Part shown: piece after piece, positions 37,802 to 46,337 of the stretch | Numbering within the stretch: the stretch's first letter is position 1 | Layout: each line of letters opens with the position of its first letter | Assembly (NCBI GenBank): GCA_963811885.1 | Contig: CAWETB010000012.1 | Location: 1-64,000, forward strand | Direction of reading: 5' to 3' | Length of the DNA stretch: 64,000 nucleotides | Source of the DNA: Gaiellasilicea sp963811885 | GTDB lineage: Bacteria > Actinomycetota > Thermoleophilia > Gaiellales > Gaiellaceae | Position numbers and translations under genes: made by a program | Notes under the pieces: model-generated | What the model was told of the DNA's origin: nothing | Database searches by the model: none | What the model saw: the letters and a program-made list of their open reading frames with translations, nothing else

Positions 37802-38640
37802 CAGTTCCCGACCGCCGAGTAGCGCCTGATCGCGAACCGCCAGACGACGAGGAACAGCCCCGTGAGAGCGACGATCCAGAGGAGCTGGATCCCGAGCCCC
37901 TCGAGCAGCTCCCTGTTCGACAGGTCGCCGACGAGGGTCTGGATCGGGAAGTAGAACGACCACTTGAACGGGAGCACGTTGGCGACGTCTTCCGCCCAGG
38001 CGGGCATCAGCGGCAGCGGCACGAGCCGGCCGGAGAGGAGCAGCTCGAGCCCGACCGCGAGCTCGAAGAGCGCGCTCACGCGCGTCGTCCAGAACGTCAC
38101 CATCCCGAGCGAGGTCAGGAACATCGTCCGGATCAGGTAGGCGCCCCAGATCGCGACGCAGAACGCTGCGATCTCGGCCGCGCGGATGTCGATCGAGGGA
38201 TCGAACGCGATCCAGAGCACGGCCGCGATCGGCAGCCAGAGGATGATCGTGACCACCTTCCAGCCGGCGAAGCCCGCAATGTCGTCGTGGATCGGGTGGA
38301 GGGGGCGGAGCAGCGCCGCCGAGAGCTCGCCCTCGCGGATCCGCCACTCCCAGCCGTACGGCGTGAAGACGATGTTCATGTTCCGGACGAGCGTCCAGAC
38401 GATGTAGTAGGCCGCGAACTCGCCGGTCGTGATCCCCTGGACCGAGCCGCCCTGCTGATCGGAGATCGTGGTCCAGACGACGAGGTAGACGATCGGCTCC
38501 GCCAGCATCCCGACCAGCCACATGTAGGTGGCGACCCGGTACTGGAAGTTCGACTGGATCTGGGTGCGGGCGCGGGTGAGGTAGTAGTCGAGGTAGGAGC
38601 GGAAGCGCCCCTCCTCGACGGTGCTCACCTCGGCGCTCAC
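37801..38640 (-). CDS. ABC-2 type exporter permease (first subunit)
   Basis: A 279-aa six-span permease of the COG4587 group: LTRARTQIQSNFQYRVATYMW, EWRIREGELSAALLRPLHPI and the paralogous end VVWRFAIRRYSAVGN. The two permeases share the terminal R-R-Y-S-x-x motif. GTG 38640 overlaps the ATPase stop (GTGA). Confidence 0.9.
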   Translation of the reverse strand: MSAEVSTVEEGRFRSYLDYYLTRARTQIQSNFQYRVATYMWLVGMLAEPIVYLVVWTTISDQQGGSVQGITTGEFAAYYIVWTLVRNMNIVFTPYGWEWRIREGELSAALLRPLHPIHDDIAGFAGWKVVTIILWLPIAAVLWIAFDPSIDIRAAEIAAFCVAIWGAYLIRTMFLTSLGMVTFWTTRVSALFELAVGLELLLSGRLVPLPLMPAWAEDVANVLPFKWSFYFPIQTLVGDLSNRELLEGLGIQLLWIVALTGLFLVVWRFAIRRYSAVGN

Positions 38641-39621
38641 TCCGGGCGCTCCTGCGCGAAGACGAGCTCGATCACGTCCTCGATCGGCGGGTCCTCGACG
38701 GTGAGGTCGGCGATGTCGCGCTCCGCGAGCAGCCGGGCGGTGATGCGCGCCGTGTCGGCCTTCGGCACGCGCAGCTTGACGCGGCCGTCCTCGCGCTCGA
38801 GCACGTCGCCGTACTCCGAGAGGTCGGCGGAGAGGTCCTCCAGCTCGACCGTGAGCGTCTTGTAGGCGTCGAACTGGTCGCCGAGCCGGGCGAGCGGGCC
38901 GTCGAAGAGGATCTTGCCGTGGTGGATGACGACGACGCGCTTGCAGAGCGCCTCGACGTCGGCCATGTAGTGGCTCGTCGAGCAGGACGGTCGCCTCGTA
39001 GCGGCGGTTGTACTCGGCGATGAAGGTGCGGATCCGCTTCTGCATCGTCACGTCGAGCCCGATCGTCGGCTCATCGAGGAAGAGGACCTGCGGCCGGTGC
39101 AGCAGTGAGCCGACCACCTCGACCTTCATCCGCTCGCCGAGCGAAAGGTTTCGCACCGGCTTGCGGACGAGGTCGTCGACGTCGAGCAGCTCGATCAGCT
39201 CGTCGCGCAGCGTCGTGAACTCGGCACGCGGGATCCGGTAGATCGCCCGGTTCAGCTCGTACGAGTCGAGCGCGGGCAAATCCCACTGGAGCTGGTTGCG
39301 GTTGCCCATCACGAGCGTGATCCGGCGGAGGAATTCGCGCTCGCGCTTCGAGGGGACGTGACCGAGCACGCGCGCCTCGCCGGAGGTCGGGTAGAGGAGC
39401 CCGGAGAGCATCTTCAGCGTCGTCGTCTTGCCGGCGCCGTTCGGGCCGAGGAAGCCGACGACCTCTCCCTGGCCGACTTCGAAGACGATGTCGTCGACCG
39501 CCCTGACCTCACGATGCTTGCGGCGGACCAGGCTCTTGAGGGACGCGCGGAGGCCCGCCTCCCGCTCGGGGACCATGAACGTCTTGTTCAGCTGGGCGAC
39601 TCTGACTGCGGGTTCGGCCAC
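38637..39621 (-). CDS. ABC-2 type exporter ATPase, one frame break
   Basis: A 327-aa ATPase: Walker A FLGPNGAGKTTTLKMLSG, signature NLSLGERMKVE, Walker B VLFLDEPTIGLD, and H-loop TSHYMADVEAL. The break near 38977 (one extra base) falls just before the H-loop; both sides are strongly conserved. It has the N-terminal insertion typical of COG4586. TAGGTT ends 6 nt before GTG 39621 and lies at the edge of an inverted repeat shared with the divergent glycosyltransferase. Confidence 0.92.
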
Positions 39622-39630
39622 GGCCAGAAC

Positions 39631-39799
39631 CTAGATGATCGGTCGGCAGGCGCAGCACCCGCGGATGACGACCCAGACACGGCGCCGGGAACCACGCCCG
39701 CTCTTGGCAAGGCAACCAGCCTTGCCCGCGAGCGAGCGCGGCCCCCGGCTTGATCTGGCTCATCCCCGCGAGCACTGCGACGACCGGCCGATCATCTAG
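39631..39799. promoter_or_regulatory. Inverted promoter elements between divergent exporter and glycosyltransferase genes
   Basis: The arms CTAGATGATCGGTCGG (39631-39646) and CCGGCCGATCATCTAG (39784-39799) match 15 of 16 in inverted orientation. Each ends at the -10 region of the gene it faces: minus TAGGTT for the ATPase, plus TAGATG for the glycosyltransferase. Between them GGCAAGGC-AACCA-GCCTTGCC forms a further hairpin. A common regulator for both genes is inferred. Confidence 0.55.
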
Positions 39800-39810
39800 A
39801 TGATGCGCCG

Positions 39811-40818
39811 GTGCGCATCCTGCTCGTCTCCCAGATGTACCCCTCCGCCGAGGCGCCCGATTTCGGCGTCTTCGTCCAGGGGCTGGAGCGCGAGCTGGCT
39901 GCGCGCGGGCACGAGATCGAGCGGGTCGTGCTCGACCGGCGCGGCGGCGGCAAGCTGCGCCACGCGCAGCTCGGTGCCCGTGCGGTGCGGGCCGCGCGGC
40001 GGTTCCGGCCGGACGTCGTCTACGCGCACTTCCTCTTCCCGACCGGCCTCTCGGGGCTGCTGGCGGGACTCGCAGCGCGGGCACCTCTGGTCGTCACCGC
40101 CCATGGGCAGGACGTCGCGAACCTGACCGAGTATCCGTTCGTCCGGCCGCCCGCCCGGCGGGTCGTGAAGAGCGCTGCGGCGGTGATCGCGGTCTCCGAG
40201 TGGCTGCGCCGACAGCTCGTCGCGTCGATCCCGGAGGCCGCCGCGAAGACGGAGGTCGTCGACTGCGGCGTCGACCTCGAGCGGTTCCGGCCGCTCGAGC
40301 GCACGCCCGGCCCCTCGCCTGCCTTTCTCTGTGTCGGCTCGCTGATCGAGCGGAAGAACGTCGTCCGGCTCGCGAATGCCTTCGGGCGCCTCGACGAGGG
40401 AACGCTGACGTTCGTCGGCGACGGGCCTCTGCGCCCAGCCCTGGAGGGGAGGCCGGGCGTCACGGTCACCGGCTACGTGCCTCACGACGCCGTCCCCGGC
40501 TACCTCGAGGCGGCGGACGTCCTCTGCCAGCCGAGCCTCGTCGAGCCCTTCGGCCAGGCTGCGCTCGAGGCGCTCGCGTGCGGCCGCTCCGTGATCGCGA
40601 CGCGGAACGGCGGGCCGCCCGAGTTCGTCCCGTCCGGCGCCGGCGTGCTCGTCGACCCGCTCGACGAGGACGCGCTCCTGGCGGCGTTACGGGACGCTGC
40701 CGCCCTGCCCGTCCCGAATCCGGCCGCCCGCGAGGCGGCCGAAGAGCACGACCTCAAGCGTCAGGCGGCTCGGGTGGAGGCGATTCTCGAGCGAGCCGCT
40801 CGAGATCGGCGAGCCTGA
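39811..40818 (+). CDS. GT4-family glycosyltransferase
   Basis: A 335-aa GT-B enzyme: VRILLVSQMYPSAEAPDFGVFVQGL start, VTAHGQDVANL, FLCVGSLIERKNV and VEPFGQAALEALACGRSVIATRNGGPPEFV, the donor-binding E-x7-E motif of family 4. The sugar and acceptor are unknown. It is divergent from the exporter, suggesting a product that is glycosylated and exported. Confidence 0.92.
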   Translation: MRILLVSQMYPSAEAPDFGVFVQGLERELAARGHEIERVVLDRRGGGKLRHAQLGARAVRAARRFRPDVVYAHFLFPTGLSGLLAGLAARAPLVVTAHGQDVANLTEYPFVRPPARRVVKSAAAVIAVSEWLRRQLVASIPEAAAKTEVVDCGVDLERFRPLERTPGPSPAFLCVGSLIERKNVVRLANAFGRLDEGTLTFVGDGPLRPALEGRPGVTVTGYVPHDAVPGYLEAADVLCQPSLVEPFGQAALEALACGRSVIATRNGGPPEFVPSGAGVLVDPLDEDALLAALRDAAALPVPNPAAREAAEEHDLKRQAARVEAILERAARDRRA

Positions 40819-40990
40819 TCTCGACGAGCGGCCGCACGGCCTCCTCGATCCCCGCCTCGCGGGCGAGCTCGAGCGCCTGCTCGTAGCTCTGGCGGGCCTT
40901 CTCGACCGCGACGCCCTGCTTCAACCTGTTGTCGCCGGTGACGAGCAGGCGCTGGATCTTCGCCCGCGTCTCGTCACCTGCAGGGGACAT
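40754..40990 (-). CDS. Small helical protein
   Basis: A 78-aa charged helical protein with TPR-like spacing (RAKIQRLLVTGDNRLKQG, ARQSYEQALELAREAG). ATG 40990 has TAGGCT ending 6 nt upstream, a leaderless pattern. The 3' end overlaps the glycosyltransferase end by 65 nt in the opposite direction. Unrecognised. Confidence 0.6.
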   Translation of the reverse strand: MSPAGDETRAKIQRLLVTGDNRLKQGVAVEKARQSYEQALELAREAGIEEAVRPLVEIRLADLERLARESPPPEPPDA

Positions 40991-41044
40991 GGCCGTAGCC
41001 TAACGAGGCATCATTCCGTTGGGGTCTTTGATGCAGGTGTGCCG

Positions 41045-41416
41045 ATGACAGCTCCCGTTCGGGTCTTGATCGCGGACGACCATCGTCTCTTCGCCGAGGC
41101 GCTCGAAGCCGTGCTCGCGACCGAGGAGCGGATCCAGGTCGTCGGCCGCGCCGCGGACGGGGAGGAGGCCGTCGAGCTCGCACGGCGGCTGCGGCCGGAC
41201 GTGGTCGCGCTCGACATCAGCATGCCCGTGATGGACGGCTTCGAGGCGGCGGAGGCGCTCGAGCGCTTCGACGATCCGCCCGCGGTCCTGATGCTGACCG
41301 GCTCGAATGCCCCCGCGGACATCGATCGCGCCCGCCGCGTCGGCGCCAAGGGCTACATCACCAAGGACACGATCGCGGCCAGCCTCGTCGAGGCGATCCT
41401 CGCCGCTGCGCGTTAG
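41045..41416 (+). CDS. Single-domain response regulator
   Basis: A 123-aa receiver domain without an output domain: DDHRLFAEALEAVL, phospho-acceptor Asp in VVALDISMPVMDG, Thr/Ser in LMLTGSN, Lys in GYITKDT. The sequence resembles NarL receivers. It may act as a phosphate sink or bind a partner. No kinase is adjacent. Confidence 0.92.
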   Translation: MTAPVRVLIADDHRLFAEALEAVLATEERIQVVGRAADGEEAVELARRLRPDVVALDISMPVMDGFEAAEALERFDDPPAVLMLTGSNAPADIDRARRVGAKGYITKDTIAASLVEAILAAAR

Positions 41417-41429
41417 CTACCCTTCCCGC

Positions 41430-41651
41430 GTGCTTCCCGTCTCCGCCGTCTTCCAGGTCCTCGTCTCCGTGGCGCTCCTCTCGCTGATCCTGATGCATTC
41501 CGGCCGCGACTCCGGCATGGGCGGCATGGGCTTCACGCCCGCGTCGCAGGGCGGCACGCACATCGTCGAGCGGAACCTGACGCGGCTGACGGTGGTCGTC
41601 GCAACGGTGTTCTTCATCAACAGCGTGATCCTGTACCGCCTGCTCGCCTAG
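41430..41651 (+). CDS. secG: Preprotein translocase subunit SecG
   Basis: A 73-aa protein with two membrane spans (residues 4-22 and 50-70) joined by the Gly-rich loop GRDSGMGGMGFTPASQGG and ERNLTRLT, as in actinobacterial SecG. It supports SecYEG during protein export. TACCCT ends 6 nt before GTG 41430. Followed by tRNA-Leu. Confidence 0.9.
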   Translation: MLPVSAVFQVLVSVALLSLILMHSGRDSGMGGMGFTPASQGGTHIVERNLTRLTVVVATVFFINSVILYRLLA

Positions 41652-41664
41652 CGCGGGCCGCGGC

Positions 41665-41670
41665 TACACT
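41665..41670 (+). promoter_or_regulatory. Putative -10 element of tRNA-Leu
   Basis: TACACT ends 10 nt before the tRNA 5' end. No clear -35. Confidence 0.4.
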
Positions 41671-41680
41671 GCACCTCCCC

Positions 41681-41764
<84 letters not shown>

Positions 41765-41786
41765 TGCGGCTGTGCTAGCTGCGCAA

Positions 41787-41815
41787 GATGGGGATCCGCA
41801 GAGCGGATCCCCATC
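41787..41815. terminator. Perfect hairpin between tRNA-Leu and the dehydratase
   Basis: 13-bp arms GATGGGGATCCGC/GCGGATCCCCATC with loop AGA, flanked by GCGC on both sides. It lies 23 nt after tRNA-Leu and 46 nt beyond the dehydratase stop, so it can serve both strands. No T-tract. Confidence 0.6.
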
Positions 41816-41860
41816 GCGCAAACCCCTGAGGGCCGCTTCGCGGCCCGACCAGCTCCCGCT

Positions 41861-42820
41861 TCAGCGGTAGAGGGCGGCGAGCTGTGCCGGGCTGATGTTG
41901 CCGCCGCTCGCGATCAGCGCGATCCGCCGTCCTCGGAAGCGGTCGGCCAGCTTCAACGCCGCCGCCAGCGGCGCCGCTCCGGCCGGCTCGACGAGATTGC
42001 GCGTGTGCTCGATCATCAGCCTCGTTGCCTCCCTGATCTCGTCCTCGCTCACGAGGACGAAGTCGTCCAGATGCTCCCAGAGGATCTGCTGCGGCAGCTC
42101 GAAGGGAACGCGGGTCGCGAGCCCCTCGGCGAAGGTCGCCGTCTCGTCCTCGACGAAGTCCCGCGCCTGCCAGGAGCGGAAGGCGGCCGGCGCCGCCTCC
42201 GACTGGACGCCGATCACCTCGATCTCCGGCCGGATCGCCTTCGCGACGACGCAGGCGCCCGCCGCGCCGCTGCCGCCGCCGATCGGCACGACGATCACGT
42301 CCACGTCGGGCCGGTCCTCGAGGATCTCGAGCGTCTCGGTGCCGACCCCGGCGATCAGCTGCGGCTCGTTGCCGGAGTGCACGTAGCGGTAGCCGTGCTC
42401 CTCCGCGAGCGCGGCACAGTGCTCGCGGGCGGCGTCGAAGTCCGCGCCGTGCTCGATCAGCTCCGCGCCCTGCGCCCGCATGGCGGCGAGCTTCACCGGG
42501 TTTGCTCCCTCCGGCACGCACACGCGGGCGGTGACGCCGAAGAGGCGCGCGGCGTAGGCGACCGACTGGCCGTGGTTGCCCGTCGACGCGGCGATCAGTC
42601 CCCGCCGCCGCTCGTCCTCGCCGAGCTGCGAGACGAGGTTGACGCCGCCGCGAACCTTGAACGCGCCGACGGGCTGGTGGTTCTCGTGCTTGACCCAGAC
42701 CTCGGCGCCGAGCAGGTCGTCCAGCCCGGCATAGGGGTAGAGCGGCGTCGGGCGCAGGTGGGGGCCGATCCGCCGCTTCGCGTCGACGACGTCCGCGAGC
42801 GTGATCGTCGGCCACTCCAC
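41861..42820 (-). CDS. Threonine dehydratase/serine racemase-type PLP enzyme
   Basis: A 319-aa fold-type II PLP enzyme: the PLP lysine in QPVGAFKVRGG, ASTGNHGQSVAYAARLFG, the phosphate-binding GGGSGAAG and C-terminal IASGGNIS. No ACT regulatory domain follows, so it is of the catabolic (TdcB-like) or serine racemase type rather than biosynthetic IlvA. GTG 42820 begins VEWPTITLADVV. Divergent from lexA. Confidence 0.9.
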   Translation of the reverse strand: MEWPTITLADVVDAKRRIGPHLRPTPLYPYAGLDDLLGAEVWVKHENHQPVGAFKVRGGVNLVSQLGEDERRRGLIAASTGNHGQSVAYAARLFGVTARVCVPEGANPVKLAAMRAQGAELIEHGADFDAAREHCAALAEEHGYRYVHSGNEPQLIAGVGTETLEILEDRPDVDVIVVPIGGGSGAAGACVVAKAIRPEIEVIGVQSEAAPAAFRSWQARDFVEDETATFAEGLATRVPFELPQQILWEHLDDFVLVSEDEIREATRLMIEHTRNLVEPAGAAPLAAALKLADRFRGRRIALIASGGNISPAQLAALYR

Positions 42821-42843
42821 TGTGCGTCGAGTCTGCCAGCTTC

Positions 42844-42892
42844 TTGACGCCGTCCGGAAGGATCTCTACGCTGAAGAGCGAACACACGTTCG
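42844..42892 (+). promoter_or_regulatory. lexA promoter with LexA box
   Basis: TTGACG (42844-42849), a 17-nt spacer and TACGCT (42867-42872) form a near-consensus sigma-70-type promoter. CGAAC-ACAC-GTTCG at 42879-42892 matches the Gram-positive LexA consensus CGAAC-N4-GTTCG exactly and covers the expected transcription start region. This shows lexA autoregulation. Confidence 0.85.
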
Positions 42893-42913
42893 ACAACCAT
42901 TTCCGGAGGCGCA

Positions 42914-43558
42914 ATGTCTGCCGCACCCCAGCTCACCGCACGGCAACAGGAGATCTGGCAGTTCCTCGTCGACTACGTCGACCGGCACGGCTATCCCCCG
43001 ACCGTGCGCGAGATCGGGGAGGAAGTGGGCCTTGCCTCGCCGTCGACCGTGCACGCACATCTCGCGAACCTCGAGCGCGCCGGCCTGCTCCGGCGCGACC
43101 CGACGAAGCCGCGGGCACTCGACCTGATCGGCCACCGGCGCGAGTCGCGCGCCGAGGAGCCGGCCGCGCCGGAACTGCAGAAGCTGCCGTTGCTCGGCCA
43201 GATCGCCGCCGGCGGGCCGCTGCTCGCGGAGGAGAACATCGAGGACGAGCTCGCAGTCCCGGAGCCGCTCGGCCGCCGCGCCGACTTCCTGCTCCGCGTC
43301 AAGGGCGAGTCGATGATCGACGCCGGCATCCTCGACGGCGACATCCTCGTCGTCCAGCGCGCCCAGGAGGCGCGCAACGGCGAGATCGTGGTCGCGCTCG
43401 CGGGCGACGACGAGTCGGCCGACGAGGCCACCGTGAAGACGTTCTACCGCGAGGCCGGCCGCGTCCGCCTGCAGCCCGAGAACGAGCTCTTCGAGCCGAT
43501 CTACGCCGATCACGTCCAGATCCTCGGCAAGGTGACGGGGGTCTTCCGGAGCCTCTGA
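42914..43558 (+). CDS. lexA: SOS repressor LexA
   Basis: A 214-aa repressor and self-cleaving protease. N-terminal winged helix: RQQEIWQFLVDYVDRHGYPPTVREIGEEVG. Cleavage site Ala99-Gly100 in GQIAAGGPL, nucleophile Ser133 in KGESMIDAG, general base Lys175 in ATVKTFYR. RecA-DNA filaments trigger cleavage. GGAGG lies 5 nt before ATG 42914. Its promoter carries an exact LexA box. Confidence 0.97.
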   Translation: MSAAPQLTARQQEIWQFLVDYVDRHGYPPTVREIGEEVGLASPSTVHAHLANLERAGLLRRDPTKPRALDLIGHRRESRAEEPAAPELQKLPLLGQIAAGGPLLAEENIEDELAVPEPLGRRADFLLRVKGESMIDAGILDGDILVVQRAQEARNGEIVVALAGDDESADEATVKTFYREAGRVRLQPENELFEPIYADHVQILGKVTGVFRSL

Positions 43559-43745
43559 TGTCCGTCGCCTCGTTCAACCGCACGCTCGACCAGGAGTTGG
43601 CCGCGATCGCGCGCGGCGCCAGCTTCGAGTGCCTCGTCTGCGGCGAGTTCCTGCTCCACCGGCCCGCCGCACACGCCTGCCTCGAGTGCGGGACGCTCCT
43701 CTGCGACGGCCTGCAGATCCCGGAATCCGAGCTAGAATTCGTCTC

Positions 43746-43758
<13 letters not shown>
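43558..43758 (+). CDS. Small zinc-ribbon protein
   Basis: A 66-aa protein with CLVC (residue 25 onward) and CLECGTLLC (residue 42 onward), a four-Cys zinc-ribbon pattern. It starts in the lexA stop (TGATG) and so is coupled to it. The last four codons overlap the 5' end of the RNase P RNA gene, whose promoter lies inside this coding sequence. Confidence 0.75.
43733..43738 (+). promoter_or_regulatory. -10 element of RNase P RNA
   Basis: TAGAAT ends 7 nt before the predicted rnpB 5' end at 43746 and is inside the upstream zinc-ribbon gene. Confidence 0.55.
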
Positions 43759-44076
<318 letters not shown>

Positions 44077-44095
<19 letters not shown>

Positions 44096-44236
44096 TACCG
44101 AGAAGCCCTCGCAAGAGGGCTTCTCCAGTTCTGAGGTCGTAAGGAGGGGGCTCACGGGGGAACCATGGGTTCCCCCGTGTTGAGGATCCGGCTTACAGGC
44201 CTGCTACCGAGAAGCCCTCGCAAGAGGGCTTCTCCA
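44077..44236 (+). repeat. Duplicated rnpB 3' end and terminator
   Basis: The 51 nt at 44077-44127 (last part of rnpB plus hairpin GAGAAGCCCTC-GCAA-GAGGGCTTCTC) recur without mismatch at 44186-44236, 109 nt downstream. Between the copies lies a 12-bp hairpin CACGGGGGAACC-ATG-GGTTCCCCCGTG (44153-44179). The second copy ends 2 nt before the kinase stop on the other strand. It could be a real duplication giving tandem terminators, or an assembly artefact. Confidence 0.85.
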
Positions 44237-44237
44237 T

Positions 44238-45809
44238 TCAGTCGAGGTCCGAGGCCAGCGGCAGCGTCGCCGTGATCACCGTGCCGCGGCCCGGTGGGCT
44301 GATGACGACGAGCGTGCCGCCCTCCGCCTCGGCGCGGTCGCGGAGGCCGAGCAGGCCGGTCCCCTTGGACGTGTCCGCGCCACCCGTGCCGTCGTCGGTG
44401 ATCTCGAGCCGGATGGCGCCGTCACGAAGCTCCACCATGGCGGTGGCGCGTGATGCCTGTGCGTGCTTGACCACGTTCGTCAGGCCTTCCGAGACGATGA
44501 AGTACGCGGTCGCCTCCAGATGCTGGTCGAGCCGCTCCTCCGTGACGGTGATCTCGACCGGAAGCGGCAGCCGGTCCTGGAGCGACGTCAGTGCTCCGCG
44601 GAGCCCGTGCTCCGTCAGTGAGCCGGGATGGAGCCCGCGTGCGAGCTCGCGCAGCTCCTCGAGCCCGGCGTCGAGCTCTCCGGCGGCGTCCTTGAGCAGC
44701 TTGGCCGCCTTCTCCCGGTCCTTGTCGAGCTGCGCCTGGGCGACACGGAGCAGCAGCGTCGCCGCGACGAGCCGCTGCTGGGCGCCGTCGTGCAGGTTCC
44801 GCTCGAGCCGGCGCCGCTGCTCGTCGCCGGCCCGGACGATGCGGGCACGCGACGTCTGCAGGTCCTCGCGGGCCTGTGCGCTCGCGACGGCGAGCGAGAC
44901 CAGGTCACAGAACGCGGAGAGGCGGAACTCGGTGTTCGGAGGCAGTGGATCGGCGCTGCCGATCGTCACGGCTCCCCAGAGATTGCCCGCGACGATGATC
45001 GGGGCGGACACGGTCGAGCGGTACCCGAGCTGCAGCATCAGCCCGGCGAGCTCGCCCTCCGCTGTGCCCCAGTCCTCGACCCTCGCCGGTGCTGCCGTCT
45101 CGCGGGCGAGTCCCATCGAGGTGGTTTCATCGACGTACAGTCGCGCGCCCAGCGGGAAGCTGTCGATCCCGTCCCGGTTGTAGCGCCCGACCACCGTCGC
45201 CGTGTCGTCTCCCTCGTAGCGCCAGACCGAGGACGCGCTCACACTGAGCACGCGCGCGCACTCCGCTGAGACCGCCATGAACACGCTCTCCGGGCTTGCC
45301 TCCGACGCGACGAGCGTCGCCACTCGGCGCAGCGCTCTCTGCTCCTGCGCCAGCTCGCCGATCTCCACGAGCTTCGCCTCGGGGTCACCGGCGAGCGCGG
45401 GCTCGTCCGGGGTCGCCGAGCGGTCGGTGAGATCGAGGCCGGCGGTGACGAGGTAGGCGGGGGAGTCGGGAGTCGCGGGAACGAGCTTGTTCGACCAGGC
45501 GATCAGCCGGAGGCCGCCGGTCTTCGTCTGCCAGTGGCCGACCTGCGGGCTCGAGTGCCCCGACTTCCAGATGAACGCGAGCACCTCGCGGAACGCCTCG
45601 GCCTCGTCCGGAGGGATCACGACGTCGCCGAGCTGGCGGCCGACCACCTCGTCGCGCGAGAAGCCCGTCGCCCGCTCGCAGGCGTCGTTGAAGAGCAGCA
45701 CGACTCCGGACTCGTCCAGCACGCACACGAGCGACTGCGTCGTCTCCGCGAGTGCGCGCGCGAACTCGTCGCCGAGCTCGAACTGAGTGGTCTGCCGTTT
45801 TGTGCCCAT
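44238..45809 (-). CDS. Sensor histidine kinase with PAS and GAF domains (HisKA_3 type)
   Basis: A 523-aa soluble kinase. PAS domain (residues 20-130: LVCVLDESGVVLLFNDACERATGFSRDEVVG), GAF domain (residues 155-310), then HisKA_3 with phospho-His in RLERNLHDGAQQRLVAA and a HATPase_c domain (EGLTNVVKHAQAS, DDGTGG, GTGLLGLRDRAE). ATG 45809 follows GGAGCG. It probably signals to a NarL-type regulator; the nearest is at 47766. Confidence 0.92.
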   Translation of the reverse strand: MGTKRQTTQFELGDEFARALAETTQSLVCVLDESGVVLLFNDACERATGFSRDEVVGRQLGDVVIPPDEAEAFREVLAFIWKSGHSSPQVGHWQTKTGGLRLIAWSNKLVPATPDSPAYLVTAGLDLTDRSATPDEPALAGDPEAKLVEIGELAQEQRALRRVATLVASEASPESVFMAVSAECARVLSVSASSVWRYEGDDTATVVGRYNRDGIDSFPLGARLYVDETTSMGLARETAAPARVEDWGTAEGELAGLMLQLGYRSTVSAPIIVAGNLWGAVTIGSADPLPPNTEFRLSAFCDLVSLAVASAQAREDLQTSRARIVRAGDEQRRRLERNLHDGAQQRLVAATLLLRVAQAQLDKDREKAAKLLKDAAGELDAGLEELRELARGLHPGSLTEHGLRGALTSLQDRLPLPVEITVTEERLDQHLEATAYFIVSEGLTNVVKHAQASRATAMVELRDGAIRLEITDDGTGGADTSKGTGLLGLRDRAEAEGGTLVVISPPGRGTVITATLPLASDLD

Positions 45810-45877
45810 CGCTCCGAAGGTGACCCTAGCGGTAGATTTTTGCAAGTTCCTGACATCGGAGCTGTAGCGTTTGTCTC

Positions 45878-46333
45878 GTGCGCGCGGCCCTGATCGCCCT
45901 CTCGTTCCTCCTCGCCGCGCCGGCTCTCGCCGCGGACGACCCCTCGGCCTACGCCATGGCGCAGCGCGGCAGCCTCAAGGTCGTCAGCAACGTCCTCCTG
46001 AGCCCGAGGGGCGGTGAGATGAAGGGCGTCTGGCTCGACGGCAAGCGAGGTTGCCTCGACACGCGGCCTCTTCGCGTCTCGATCCAGATCGACCTCGTCT
46101 CAACGGCCGGCAAGACGACGCGCATCAAGCGCTCACGGCGGGGCAACGTCGACAACTGCGCCGAGGGCGGCCCCAACTTCGGCTTCGACCTGACGCCGAA
46201 GGCGTACAAGATGGCCTGCGCCAACGGCCGCTGGAAGCCGGGGCGCTACGCGCTCACGACCCGCACGCTCGACATCCGCTCGGGCATCCTCGCGCAGGCG
46301 AGCCTGTACCACCAGGTCACGAAGCGCTGCTAG
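45878..46333 (+). CDS. Small secreted protein
   Basis: A 151-aa protein with a signal peptide (residues 1-19, cleaved near ALA-ADD) and three or four Cys (CLD, NCAEGG, ACANGRW, terminal KRC) that could form disulfides. Unrecognised. TAGCGT ends 7 nt before GTG 45878. Confidence 0.7.
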   Translation: MRAALIALSFLLAAPALAADDPSAYAMAQRGSLKVVSNVLLSPRGGEMKGVWLDGKRGCLDTRPLRVSIQIDLVSTAGKTTRIKRSRRGNVDNCAEGGPNFGFDLTPKAYKMACANGRWKPGRYALTTRTLDIRSGILAQASLYHQVTKRC

Positions 46334-46337
46334 CCGG

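Noticed and set aside
39622..39810. Miniature transposable element with terminal inverted repeats
   Set aside because: The arms line up with the promoters of both flanking genes and no target-site duplication was found. A paired promoter/operator fits better.
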